Source of the DNA: Prosopocoilus inquinatus
Lineage: Eukaryota > Arthropoda > Insecta > Coleoptera > Lucanidae
Direction of reading: 5' to 3'
Assembly (NCBI GenBank): GCA_036172665.1
Contig: CM069875.1
Location: 13,472,001-13,536,000 of the forward strand
Length of the DNA: 64,000 nt
The position numbers were made by a program, and so were the translations under genes. This document shows, piece after piece, positions 9,861 to 19,731 of the stretch. Each line of letters opens with the position of its first letter. Positions within the stretch are counted from its first letter, which is position 1. The notes beneath the pieces are model-generated. The model saw only the letters and a program-made list of their open reading frames with translations, searched no databases and was not told the DNA's origin.

Positions 9861-10427
9861 TTGCCCCCTTCTTAAAAACGTTTCGTCTCGAAATGTTCCT
9901 GGTGATAGTCTTGAAGGAGGATGTCGGAATCTACAAGCTGGTCCATTCTTGCAACTTCCCGTCTGGAAGAAGTAGCAGTCCACGGTTTTTCTGTTGCTGA
10001 ATGTTGCATGTGGGTGGTGGCTGCAGACCAGGACTTCAATTCCCGTTCTGTCGAAGATGACTTCCAGCATGCTTCGAATTACTCTCCAATCTAGTCCGTC
10101 CAATCCGCAGCCCAATTTGGGGATAGCTAACTTCGTTTGGTGGTTCTCTATTAGCTGTCTCCTCAGGCTACATAGGGCTCTCCACATACTTTGATAGTCA
10201 GGTTTACCACTTGATGTCTTCTTAGTGACTAAATAATGCACGCGGCGCCTCCGATCTGCCGTCGAATCGATGATCTGCAGACTCTTGCCTACCACGGGAT
10301 GCTGTCTTCGGAGCTCCTCGATTTGGCCAAATTTCTTCCTAAACACCTGAGCAATTCCTTTAGACATTTTCAGGTCTTCTGCTACGCAGTGGGCCAGACT
10401 GTACTCCAGTGGCACTTTAAAGAGATC
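9828..10427 (-). CDS. TARG1-like macro domain plus CCCH zinc finger, retrotransposon-borne
   Basis: About 199 codons are open, from the codon after a TAA (10428-10430). The segment begins DLFK and runs through SLAHCVAED and GIAQVFRKKFG to YLVTKK and KLGCGLDGLDW. These are the landmarks of the TARG1/OARD1 class of macro domains, which hydrolyse ADP-ribosyl-glutamate and O-acetyl-ADP-ribose. Counting from the GTG at 10415, Lys65 and Asp106 fall at the TARG1 catalytic Lys and Asp with the same 41-residue offset. A CCCH finger follows (C147, C155, C161, H165; CX7CX5CX3H), a common RNA-binding type. The frame crosses the polypurine tract and ends 33 bases into the LTR. It shares frame with the integrase part, so it was probably the C-terminal end of Pol or a readthrough product. 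Confidence 0.85.
   Translation of the reverse strand, partial: DLFKVPLEYSLAHCVAEDLKMSKGIAQVFRKKFGQIEELRRQHPVVGKSLQIIDSTADRRRRVHYLVTKKTSSGKPDYQSMWRALCSLRRQLIENHQTKLAIPKLGCGLDGLDWRVIRSMLEVIFDRTGIEVLVCSHHPHATFSNRKTVDCYFFQTGSCKNGPACRFRHPPSRLSPGTFRDETFLRRGQCGEPLSTTSH
9861..9874 (-). other. polypurine tract for plus-strand priming
   Basis: The minus strand reads AAGAAGGGGGCAA immediately before the LTR start, the expected location and composition of an LTR-retrotransposon polypurine tract. The third reading frame runs straight through it. Confidence 0.75.
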
Positions 10428-11597
10428 TTATTGCTTCTCCGTGGTCACTCCAAACCGTGCCTTACTTCCTTCGGCGTGATGAGACATGAAGGTTTCGAAG
10501 TTCACTTCGGAAACTTGCGCCCTTTGTACTGTCCCTTCATCTGCTTCTCCATGGTAAGGGGCTATCCGGTTGAAGTGGATTACTTTGGGTTTGCCATGGG
10601 GGACCTTCTTGATGCGGTAAGCGACGTCGTTGATCCGTTTCATCACTTTGTAAGGACCTTCCAAAGAGGTCTGCAGTTTTAGGGACAGGCCTCGACGTCT
10701 TTGGGGGTTATAAAGCCAGACCAGTGCTTCAAGTTGGTATCCCCCGTTTTGAGCGTAGATGTCATAGTGCTCCTTCATCCGATCGCTGGCCGTCTGTATA
10801 TTGTGACGCACTTGGTTGTGGATGTCGTCCATTTTCCTGCGTAATTTGCTCACGTAATCTTCTTCGGCAGATACTTCGCCAGGCTTCACACCAAACTTCA
10901 GGTCTCAGGGCAGTCTTGGCTCTCGCCCGAATACCACTTTCGCTGGAGTCTCCCCTGTTGTCTCATGAACGGACGAGCGGTATGCCATTAGAAACAGGGG
11001 AATGTACGTGTCCCAGTTCCTCTCATGATCGGAAACGACCTTGGACAAATGTCGGTTGATGGTTCTATTGAACCTTTCCACCATTCCGTCCGACTGTGGG
11101 TGGAGTGCAGTTGTTCTAGTTTTTCGTACGCCGAGCAGAGTACACACGTTCTTGAACAATGCCGATTCAAAGTTCCTTCCTTGGTCTGAATGCAGTTCCA
11201 TAGGTGCACCATACCCACTGATCCATTCCCTGACAAGGACTTCCGCAATAGTGACTGCCTCTTGGTTAGGTAGGGCGTAAGCTTCAACCCACTTGCTAAA
11301 GTAGTCCATTACCACGACGATGTACTTGTTTCCACCATTCGTTTCTGGAAACGGACCGGCTACATCGATGGCACCTCTCTCAAAAGGACTTCCAACGTTG
11401 TACTGTCTCATGGGAGCCTTGCCTCGCCTGTGGAGACCGTTACTGGTTGCGCAGACTACACACTTCCGGCACCAATCCTTCACGTCTTCCTTGCAGTTCA
11501 CCCAGTAAAATCTGTCGCGCACCTTCTCCATAGTCTTCTTAATTCCCAGATGCCCTCCCGAAGTTCTATCGTGAAGTTCCCTCAGAACTTCTGGCAC
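10428..11597 (-). pseudogene. Ty3/gypsy integrase with one internal nonsense codon
   Basis: Integrase joins retrotransposon cDNA to host DNA. The N-terminal zinc module is seen as H9 and H16 with the cluster WCRKCVVC at residues 42-49. The catalytic core has D78 (AIDVAG), D138 (HSDQG) and E174 (GMVERF), a DD35E spacing, all intact. A TGA at 10905-10907 interrupts the frame after REPRLP. Translation continues in the same frame as DLKFGVKPGE, then a basic linker and a GPY/F module (LEGPYKV...VAYRI) and HFNRIAPYHG. A TAA at 10428 separates it from the macro domain in the same frame. A frame change near 11620 separates it from RNase H. Confidence 0.9.
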
Positions 11598-11598
11598 C

Positions 11599-12327
11599 CT
11601 ATTCTTGGGGATTAGTAACTGTCTCTTGTTCCATGCCTACTTGATTCTCTATGCTTCGTCTCAGAAGACCACGATCCAACACTATGGAGTCCCACTGCGC
11701 CCAGTATGATTTTACGGACGGTGCACATGGTGCTACCTCTTCCCAGGTAGGCCTCGCGTCTCTGCTTTTCCACTCTAGCACTAATTTCAAATCCGGGTCA
11801 TTCTCCTGGTCTCTTCGCAGTTCTTCGCCTTGCCATTTGTCGTCAACAATGGCTGTCCTCGCAGTCGTGGCTACTTTCTCGTCCAAACGACTACAGTGCT
11901 TACAGGCTTCGGCACAGGGTCTTCTTGACAAAGCATCGGCATTTCGATCGCTAGTTCCTGCCCGATGCTGAATTTCAAAATCATACTCCTGAAGTCGTTC
12001 GCTCAATCGTGCAACTTGACCTCCTGGGTTCTTGAAACGGAGAAGCCATTTTAGAGCGGCATGGTCGGTCCTCAGCAGGAAGCGTCTACCATACAAGTAC
12101 TTGTAGAAGTGTTCTATCGTTTTTACGACGGCTAGCAATTCCCTTCTTGTGACGCAATAGTTTCGTTCCGGCTTTGATAGGACTTTACTGAAGTAGCCGA
12201 TCACCTTCTCTTGCCCTTCTTGTACCTGGGAGAGTACGCCACCAATCCCAACGTTGCTAGCTTCTGTGTCCACGACAAACTTGCCTTCCGGGAAAGGATA
12301 ACTCAGAATAGGAGCAATAATAATCAA
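11599..12327 (-). pseudogene. Ty3/gypsy RNase H and connection to integrase
   Basis: RNase H removes the RNA strand of the RNA:DNA hybrid. The segment shows FVVDTEASNVGIGGVLSQ (residues 17-34), the acidic E63 in TRRELLAVV, D88 in RTDHAALKWL and D131 in NADALSRR. The first catalytic position, normally Asp in the DAS motif, is Glu22 here, a conservative change likely to impair activity. The rest is a connector rich in charged residues that leads to the integrase. Frame changes occur at both ends: it overlaps the RT frame by 71 bases and breaks near 11620. Confidence 0.85.
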
Positions 12328-13108
12328 TAATCAAGTACTGCTTTAGTTGTTCAAAACCAATTTGACACTGTTGGTCCCATTCAAATGGACGACCTTCTTC
12401 AGTGAGTTTTGTCAACGGCTTAGCAATGTCTGCAAATCCCGGAACGTAGCCCCGATAGTAAGTGCACAGGCCAAGGAAACTCCTTATTTGGTGTTTATTT
12501 CTGGGAGTTGGCCAGTCTTTCACTACCTGAATTTTTACAGGGTCCACGGCGATTCCATTTCCATTAACAATGTGCCCCAGGTAATTCACTTCCTTCTGGA
12601 ACAGGTGGCACTTCTTGAGGGTAAGCTTTAGTCCAGCTCCGCGAAGCCGCTGGAACACTCCTTCCAGGTTCCTCAGGTGGTCGTAGAACGTTTTTCCCAC
12701 GACAATTATATCGTTAAGGTACACCATGCACGTTGCCCAGGACAGACCTTTCAGAACCGTCTCCATTAACCTCTCGAGTGTCGCTGGAGCATGACATAAC
12801 CCGAATGGCATCACTGTGAATTGCCACAGACCCATACCAATGGAAAACACCGTCTTTTCTCGATCTTCGGGCGCCAGCTCCACTTGCAAATATCCACTCT
12901 TTAAGTCCAAAGTTGAGAAAATCTTTGAGCCGGCCAGGGTGTCCAGGATATCATCAATCCGTGGCAGGGGATAGCTGTCCTTCTTGGTGACATTGTTGAG
13001 TAACCGGTAGTCGACACAGAACCTGGTGGATCCAACCTTCTTCTTCACAAGCACTACTGGTGACGCCCAAGGGCTGTTTGATGGTTCTATTACATTATCC
13101 TTTTCCAT
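12257..13108 (-). pseudogene. Ty3/gypsy reverse transcriptase with altered active site
   Basis: Fingers and palm motifs are clear: EKDNVIEPSNSPWASPVVLV, FCVDYRLLN, FSTLDLKSGYLQV with catalytic D68, and MPFGLCHAPAT. The active-site box reads Y130-L-N132-D133, where functional enzymes of this family have YLDD or YVDD. Loss of the first Asp of the pair should abolish polymerisation. Thumb motifs (LGHIV, SFLGLCTYYRGYV) follow. The C-terminal ~25 residues are out of frame because of a small duplication or insertion near 12300. Confidence 0.9.
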
Positions 13109-13164
13109 TTCGCGAATAATGCGTTCTGCTTCCCACGCTTCGCCAATGGTAATCGCCTTGGAGT

Positions 13165-13716
13165 TTAACGGATAGATCTTTCTTCTCCAGTCTCTATTTT
13201 GTGTTTCACGACATCAGTTCTTACCTTGGATCCATTTTCTATCTCGAATACATCTTGATAGCGGCCGATCAGATTCTTTGCTTTTGTCTTCTGGTCTGGA
13301 GTCAATTCCTGGGCTGTTGACATAACCATTTCCCATAATTTTGTTGGGACATTTGCTTCTGGCACGTTTGCTTCAAGTTGGCGGGAGATGGAGGACACCA
13401 TGGTGCAGCTTCCCAAGATGGTTCCTTTCTTGATATTGACGGAGAAATAGTTGACGTTCATCAGGCGGACAGGTACTTCCTTCTTCGCCGTCAACAACAC
13501 TTTTCCAACGAGGACTCCTCTTGCAATCCTTTGATCATCAGTATTAGGTTCAACCATAATGACTTGCCCATCTTGAAGAACACCGTCCAGTTTTGCGTCG
13601 ACGATAACCTCAGTCCTGCTGGGTAACACAACGTCTTCAGCGAGGATTACTTGAGAGGCCACAGGTGTTTGAGAACTGCTGGCATAGCTAAAAGTGGAAC
13701 GCGGCTGCCTCTTCAA
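13165..13716 (-). pseudogene. Ty3/gypsy Pol segment between protease and RT
   Basis: This frame covers the region that links protease to RT in gypsy Pol. It holds ILAEDVVLPSRTEVIVDA and a later stretch leading to DVFEIENG and HKIETG, the usual run-in to RT. The frame breaks at 13165 and continues in another frame as KIYPLNSKAI. Its first ~16 codons lie in repeat R, so the true element starts near 13667 and everything upstream (gag, protease, 5' LTR) is absent. Confidence 0.75.
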
Positions 13717-13990
13717 TTATGACCCGAACCCGAAGTAGGCCAGGATCAGTACTACACTTGATCTTGAGCACGAACGACGTAAATCAGCCGCTCCGATCAG
13801 CTGGTCAGTAAAAACGTTTACAATTTAAATTAACTTCACTGAAAGTAATTACAAGTTTAAGTATATTTAAATTAAAATCTAGTGCAATTCAAGAAGCTGC
13901 GGGTCGTAATTGCCGAACAAATTAAAAGCGAGATACAAACAAATTGTAATTTCTCATTCCATATTATTTTTAATAGACCTATAAAAATTT
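13667..13990 (+). repeat. repeat R, copy 2 (without MITE)
   Basis: Direct copy of 8017-8456 lacking the 111 bp MITE. It abuts the truncated end of the gypsy element. One explanation is that the gypsy remnant and R moved or were duplicated together; another is recombination between R copies. Confidence 0.8.
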
Positions 13991-14911
13991 ACTTCATAAG
14001 CATAATAAAAAATAAAAAAAATTGAATAGTATCAACTATAACAACGAAGAATTGCGTGAAGCAGCGATGCAGGCATTTCATAGTATTTATCGAAATATCC
14101 TGTGTTTTATATTTTTGGAAAGGTAATTTTATTCTCTTTTCAAAAATGTAAAAATATACAGGATATTCCATATAAAAAATCAGAGGTTCGGCTTATATCT
14201 CAAAAACTATGCGTTTTAGAAAAATGTAACTAACAGTAATGAATTTCACGTTAAAAAGTGCCTTAAAGAAGTTTTTGCAGACATCGAAAATTTTCATAGA
14301 CGAAAAGGTTATAAAGGTATTTAGAAATCGCAGAATTTTGAAAAACACCCCGTAGCTCCTGAACAATTCAAGATAGCGAAATGCGGTTTTTATTTTATAC
14401 CGGCTGAAATTTTTTATGAAGATACTTATTTATTGCTATAAAAGAAATTGATGATCTGACGGAAAAACTCTGATTGTAAAGTCCAAATTTTTTTTTTGAA
14501 ATTTGCAAAAAAATAAATAGCTAAGTTAAAGTGAAGTATACCTTTTGAAACTTGAACGTATCAAATTTGATACTTTGATGAATGATAAAAAAAGTGACGA
14601 ACCTCTTAGTTGGGTTTAACTTGCTTGCAGACAATTGCAAAGTTGAACTCTTAAAGTTAAATTCAAAATATGTTATGCCGCCTATCATTTACGTAGGACA
14701 CTCGTGATGCCATAAGAGTAGTAAAAGTTGAAAAACCAAGTGATTTGGATAGTCATCATTGTGAAAAGTGTTTAAGAATTTTTCTCGTGAGTATGTCGGA
14801 GAGGATATTATGCAGATGCGCGTGTAAGACAGACAGATTTCTAAATAGTTTTAACGCACTTACACTCGGAATTGCCCCGTTAGAACGTCGATTTCCGTTT
14901 TAGACATGTTC
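13991..14911. other. no gene
   Basis: AT-rich. A TACAGGATATTCCAT motif near 14158 resembles mariner-type ends; an inverted partner was not found. No ORF worth calling. Confidence 0.4.
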
Positions 14912-14914
14912 TAA

Positions 14915-15739
14915 GGGTGCGTTTCGTTTGCGCGCTCATACGCTTCAAGCACTTACGCTTACAAGCGCTATTTTCTGCTGTTTCCTTTGGCGCTTAGTCG
15001 TATAAGGCGTTGTAAGCAAAAGTGTTTCTTTTGGCAGTAGTGTGCACAATAAATTCATAACCTTTACAACTTGTGCGGTGCTGCAGTACTACAATTAATT
15101 ATCTTCCTAAAGACCAACGCCATTTAATTATACATAGTTAAATTTCACAAAAAAATAAATAGCAGCAATATTCAAAAGTAAATTTTGTAAACCTTTCGCT
15201 TGCAGAAAATTAAAATTTTAGGTAGACCTGCGCCAGTTTAAGTTTTATAGCATTTGATCAATAATGGATATACAAGACAGGATCATTAGAATATATGGAC
15301 ACCTAAGATATCTGCTTGTCAGTATTTTGAAACAAAAATATGTGTATGTGTATGTGAGAAATAAAGTGCACAGTTTTTTTAAAAATCTGACATATAAATT
15401 TTCTATTATAACCATGAAAATTAACTTCATTAGTGAAATTAAACCAAACATAAATAGCTGCAACGCAACATTTATAACCTACCGCTACTAGACCGCTCTC
15501 TGACGGTGATCAGCTGATTCCCTCATACGTTCCATTTATAGCATAAGCGCCATTAAGCGCTTACGCTTTTGCTGCCCTACCTCAATGGAATAAGCGATTG
15601 TGAGCACAAGCTATGACGTCACAATGACGTTTCCATATCGTCACCTAGCGCTTTCTGAGCGTTTTCAAAGCCAAAAGGAACAGGTTAAGCAATGCTTACA
15701 AGCGCTCAAAGCGTATAAGCGCACAAATGAAACGCACCC
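14915..15739. mobile_element. 825 bp TIR element, tandem copy 1
   Basis: Begins GGGTGCGTTTCGTTTGCGCG and ends with the inverted counterpart (CAAATGAAACGCACCC). The terminal ~90 bases at both ends are rich in CGCTTAnnAGCG-like motifs. Preceded by TAA and followed by TAT. A second copy starts right after that TAT. Three-base targets and G-rich TIR tips fit PIF/Harbinger-type MITEs, but this is inferred. Confidence 0.75.
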
Positions 15740-15742
15740 TAT

Positions 15743-16534
15743 GGGTGTGTTTCGTTTGCGCGCTCATACGCTTCAAGCGCTTACGCTTACAAGCGCTATT
15801 TTCTGCTGTTTCCTTTGACGCTTAGTCGCATCCGGCGTTATAAGCAAAAGTGTTTCTTTTGGCTGTTGTGTGCACAATAAATTCATAACCTTCACAACTT
15901 GTGCGGTGCTGCAGTACTACAATTAATTATCTTCCTAAAGACGCTAAAGACCAACGCCTTTTGAAATATACATAGTTAAATTTCACAAAAAAATGAACGA
16001 CAGCAATATTTCAAAAGTAAATTTTGCAAACCTGTGCCAGTTTAAGTTTTATATCATTTGATCAATAATGGATATACAAGACAGGATCATTAGAATATAT
16101 GGACACCTAAGATATCTGCTTGTCAGTATTTTGAAACAAAAATATAGTATGTCAGAAATAAGGTGCACAGTTTTTTAAAATCTGCCCCATAAAATCATTT
16201 TCTATTATAACCATGAAAATTAACTTCATTAGTGAAATTAAACCAAACATAAATAGCTGCAACGCAATATTTATAACCAACCGCTACTAGACTGCTACCT
16301 GTGTGAGGATGATTCCCTCATACGTTCCATTTGTGGCATAAGCGCCATTAAGCGATCACGCTTTTGCTGCCCTACCTCGATGGAATAAGCGATTGTGAGC
16401 ACAGACTATGACGTCACAATGACGTTTCCATATCGTCACCTAGCGCTTTGTGAACGTTTGCAAAACCAAAAGGAACAGGTTAAGCAATGCTTACAAACGC
16501 TCAAAGCGAATAAGCGCGCAAATGAAACGCACCC
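15743..16534. mobile_element. 792 bp TIR element, tandem copy 2
   Basis: Same family as 14915-15739 in the same orientation and highly similar throughout (AATAATGGATATACAAGACA, GACACCTAAGATATCTGCTT are shared). Flanked by TAT on both sides; the left TAT is shared with copy 1. No transposase. Confidence 0.75.
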
Positions 16535-16741
16535 TATGGCACAGTTAATCCACGTGTACAGGAGTGTACTCAGCTACGGGATCGCCAAACATATTATTTT
16601 TTTTTTGTATTGTTTGTTATTTAAATGTTTTGCAAATTTTATCGTTTCATTCTTGATGTAAGGCTATTGCCAAAAAATCCGAAGTCCAAAAAATTATTCC
16701 TTCTAGGTATAACACTTCTAATGTCGCTGAGTTTATTTATA

Positions 16742-18044
16742 AAGGGTTTTCCAATAGGGTCGGGTCGATGTTGAAATAGAATAAAACAAGCTGTGTGTGA
16801 GAAATTAACGAAATACTTTTTTTATTTGAAAGGCCCATATGTGCCATTATGAACGGAAGATGATATCGTTCAAATGTCCGCCGCGGCTTCGCAGGGTGGC
16901 ACGGATCCGTGAGACCCAATTTTCAATGACTCTGGCGCATAGATCCCGCTGAATTTGAGCAATGGCCTGAGTTATGTTGAGTTTGAGGGCATCGGTCGAT
17001 TGCGGGCTATTGGCGTAGACCTGCGACTTCAGAAAACCCCACAAGAAAAAGTCTAGTGGGGTCAAATCGCACGATCTTGGTGGCCAATTCACGTCACCTC
17101 CGCGAGAAATAACCATACCCTCAAATCGTTCATGCAAAATGTCCATCGTGGCGCTCGCTGTGTGGCACGTAGCGCCATCCTGCTGGAACCACATGTCGTC
17201 CACGTCCATATCGTTCAATTCGGGCCAAAAGAAATCGGTTATCATCGATCTGTAGCGCTCGCCGTTGACAGTAATGGCCTCACCAACGTCGTTTTCAAAG
17301 AAGTACGGACCAATGACACCGCCGGCCCAAAATCCGCACCAAACGGTAACCTTTTGTGGATGCATTGCCACCTGCTGAACCTCGTGTGGGTTGGTGTCGT
17401 CCCATATACGGCAATTTTGCTTATTAACATAGCCGTTCATCCAAAAGTGCGCCTCGTCGCTAAAGATGATTTTCTGGCCAAAACTGGGGTCCTCTTCCAA
17501 ACGCTCCGAAGCCCATTCAGCGAACAAACGGCGTTGTGTATGGTCATTGACTTTGAGCTCCTGGGTCAGTTGGATCTTGTACGGGTGCAGGCCCAAGTCC
17601 CGACGCAGAATTCTCCAAGCTGAAGTCTGCGAAAGGCCAAGTTCTTGTGCACGGCGAGGAATTGACTGCCTCGGGTTCTCCTGCACACTTTCACGGACAG
17701 CGGCGATATTCTCGGCCGATCTGGCGTTCTTTTGACGTACGGGTGTTCGCTGATTATTTACCGAGCCGGTCTTCTCGAATTTGGCCACCAAGCGTTGGAG
17801 GGTCGACTTTGAAGGGCCACCCCGTCTGCCGTAAAATGGGCGCAACGCGCGCAACGTTTGCGCAAACGAACACTCGTTTTGATAATAAAGTTTTATCATT
17901 TGGACGTGTTGCTCAGTCGTGTAACTTGCCATGGTGATTTGGCATCAGTGACAGAATAATAAACAACAGATTTGACAGACGTCGCTAAAACAACATTGCC
18001 GCCGCAGCCTGCCAAGATCGACCCGACCTTATTGGAAAACCCTT
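16742..18044 (-). mobile_element. full-length mariner-type element, DD41D
   Basis: The 1,303 bp element is bounded by TA and by TIRs of about 33 bases that differ at two positions (AAGGGTTTTCCAATA, then GGTCGGGTCGAT). It contains one uninterrupted transposase gene on the minus strand. Length, TA target and gene layout are those of an autonomous mariner. Confidence 0.9.
16847..17932 (-). CDS. mariner-type transposase, DD41D (rosa-like)
   Basis: The product is a 361-residue transposase that would bind the element ends and catalyse TA-targeted cut-and-paste. An N-terminal helix-turn-helix region spans roughly residues 1-60 (SKSTLQRLVAKFEKTGSV), followed by a second one around 80-120 ending LHPYKIQL. 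The catalytic triad is D159 (IIFSDEAHFW), D252 (FQQDGATCHT) and D294 (LTPLDFFLWG). There are 41 residues between the last two, the spacing of the rosa/DD41D group. The ATG at 17932 lies ~112 bases inside the right TIR end, and the stop is close to the left TIR. No frameshift or stop interrupts it. It could be recently active. Family naming rests on spacing and motifs. Confidence 0.92.
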   Translation of the reverse strand: MASYTTEQHVQMIKLYYQNECSFAQTLRALRPFYGRRGGPSKSTLQRLVAKFEKTGSVNNQRTPVRQKNARSAENIAAVRESVQENPRQSIPRRAQELGLSQTSAWRILRRDLGLHPYKIQLTQELKVNDHTQRRLFAEWASERLEEDPSFGQKIIFSDEAHFWMNGYVNKQNCRIWDDTNPHEVQQVAMHPQKVTVWCGFWAGGVIGPYFFENDVGEAITVNGERYRSMITDFFWPELNDMDVDDMWFQQDGATCHTASATMDILHERFEGMVISRGGDVNWPPRSCDLTPLDFFLWGFLKSQVYANSPQSTDALKLNITQAIAQIQRDLCARVIENWVSRIRATLRSRGGHLNDIIFRS

Positions 18045-18706
18045 TATTAATTTGTGTCAAAAGAACTGGGACGCCGCGCCGCATTTACATCTGACACTGA
18101 CAGTTTTGAAATCCATGGTAACCTATGTATTTCGTTGAGCATAATTACGGAATAATATTCTGTAACTTGTTATAGAATGAAAATACATGCAAAATATGTA
18201 TTATCTGTTTCAAAATAAAAAAACCACCAACCTCGCAATTTATTTCCTGGGCACAACCGGCAACACTGCTCCAAAAACCCGCTACTTACAAATTTAGGGA
18301 GAAGATCTTCGTCAAGCATGTTTCAAGTTGATAATTATAAATTGCCAGAAAGACAATCATTAGCGTAAACAAATATATAAAATCTAGGGCTTAAAGTTGG
18401 ATAACATCAAACAAATTTACCAGTAACAATTACCAAATGATGCAAACGTTCAACGTTAATATGAAAACAGAAAAGGAAGTAAATTATTAAGACAAAAGTT
18501 ACTGAAGAAAGGTCTGTTACATTTTCTTTATTTGTCGCTCCGTTAAATTTTCATGTCACTATAAACTTTGATAAAAGCTGTCACGTAAAATTTACAGTGA
18601 CAATGTGAAATACCAACCAACTTCAACCAAAATATATCTGGGGAAATTTGCTTTTTTGCAACATAATTCGACAGGTGGTGGTTTTTTATTTATTTTCAAA
18701 TAGACA
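18045..18706. other. no gene
   Basis: No ORF, repeat or motif that I can support. Confidence 0.4.
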
Positions 18707-19270
18707 GGAGTGCGTTCATAAATGACACTCGAGCGACGCTCTGAGCGAACATTCACATAAAACTCGTTCATAAATGCACACTTTGGTCAAAGAGTTACTT
18801 GATCTAGCTTTCATAAATTACGCTCTTGGAACACTTGGAGTGCAACAAAATCACCGGTCTCAAAAGCCCGGCGATAAAACACTCGGCATGCGCATTAGTA
18901 ATCAGAACGAAAATATGTGGTTATGTCAGTTAATTTGTTAGTTATGATATGTATGTTTGATGCGTTTATTTCAAAGTCAATACTACCGAAAACTGTGAAG
19001 ATTAATAAATATTTATGAATGACACAATGAAAGAAAATTTTGTTAGTAACTTATTAGTAGTGCAAATCAATGAAAGAGTTTTCACACTGAAAAATGAAGT
19101 TGTTTACGTAGCAAAAAAGGTAGTAAATGGATAACAGGCGACAATTTTAAAATCTAAAACGCTCTAAATCGTTCATAAATACGCAACGCTCAGGTGACAC
19201 TCTGGCAGATCACTCGCATTACTCTGACATCAAACACTCCAACACAATCGCCAATTTATGAACGCGCTCC
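18707..19270. mobile_element. 564 bp TIR element
   Basis: Left end GGAGTGCGTTCATAAATGAC; the reverse complement of the right end reads GGAGCGCGTTCATAAATTGG. Subterminal copies of GTTCATAAATG and of ACGCTC motifs occur near both ends. No clear target duplication and no coding capacity. Confidence 0.6.
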
Positions 19271-19731
19271 AGTAAACATGGTTTTTAATGACTTGTCAAA
19301 AGTATGTAATCATTTTGAATGGCAGATTCCAAATTTTAAAGTTGAAATGCTTAAAATGCTAAATCACAAGCTTTCTGAAATAGAAAAATGTTTATTTTAT
19401 TTTTCTGTTAAATTCTGTTACTTCCGTTCCGTACTTTTCTGCTGTAGTTAAAATATAACCAACAATCTGAAAACCAGATGACTTTTCAGTATTATGTCAT
19501 TAGTGTTATTATGAAGCGAAAGCCTGGTTGACAAAACTAAAAAACAGACCACTTGACAAAAAATCGTGCGAAAATTTAAGGCCGCAATAGTACGGTCGCG
19601 AGCAATAAATTTTGGTCTTCATTGATTGTCATAGACTTGACTCGTAATTGATTGAAAAGTAAAGAGATTGATGTCTTAATTTTGAGTACTAGGAATAATT
19701 TCTTAAAAATTTTATTTATTAGGTTGTTCGG
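19271..19731. other. no gene
   Basis: An 85-codon frame starts in the preceding element and ends near 19451; it has no recognisable motif. Nothing else seen. Confidence 0.35.

Larger units (their letters stand above)
9537..13690 (-). mobile_element. 5'-truncated Ty3/gypsy element with macro and CCCH domains
   Basis: On the minus strand the order is a pre-RT segment, reverse transcriptase, RNase H, integrase with GPY/F module, macro domain, CCCH zinc finger, polypurine tract and one LTR. Gag and most of protease are missing because the element stops abruptly at repeat R. Frame changes occur near 13165, near 12300 and near 11620, and nonsense codons at 10905 and 10428, so the copy is dead. RT then RNase H then integrase is the Ty3/gypsy order. 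GC is visibly higher than in the surroundings, as expected for a later insertion. Confidence 0.85.

Noticed and set aside
9994..13626. Plus-strand frames opposite the gypsy pol region
   Set aside because: Antisense shadows of the pol domains, without motifs of their own.
8017..13990. Repeat R copies as the two LTRs of the gypsy element
   Set aside because: They lack TG/CA ends and there is no primer-binding site or polypurine tract next to them. A separate LTR with polypurine tract sits at 9537-9860. A deletion derivative cannot be fully excluded.
17132..17937. Plus-strand frames of 89-163 codons
   Set aside because: Antisense to the intact mariner transposase.
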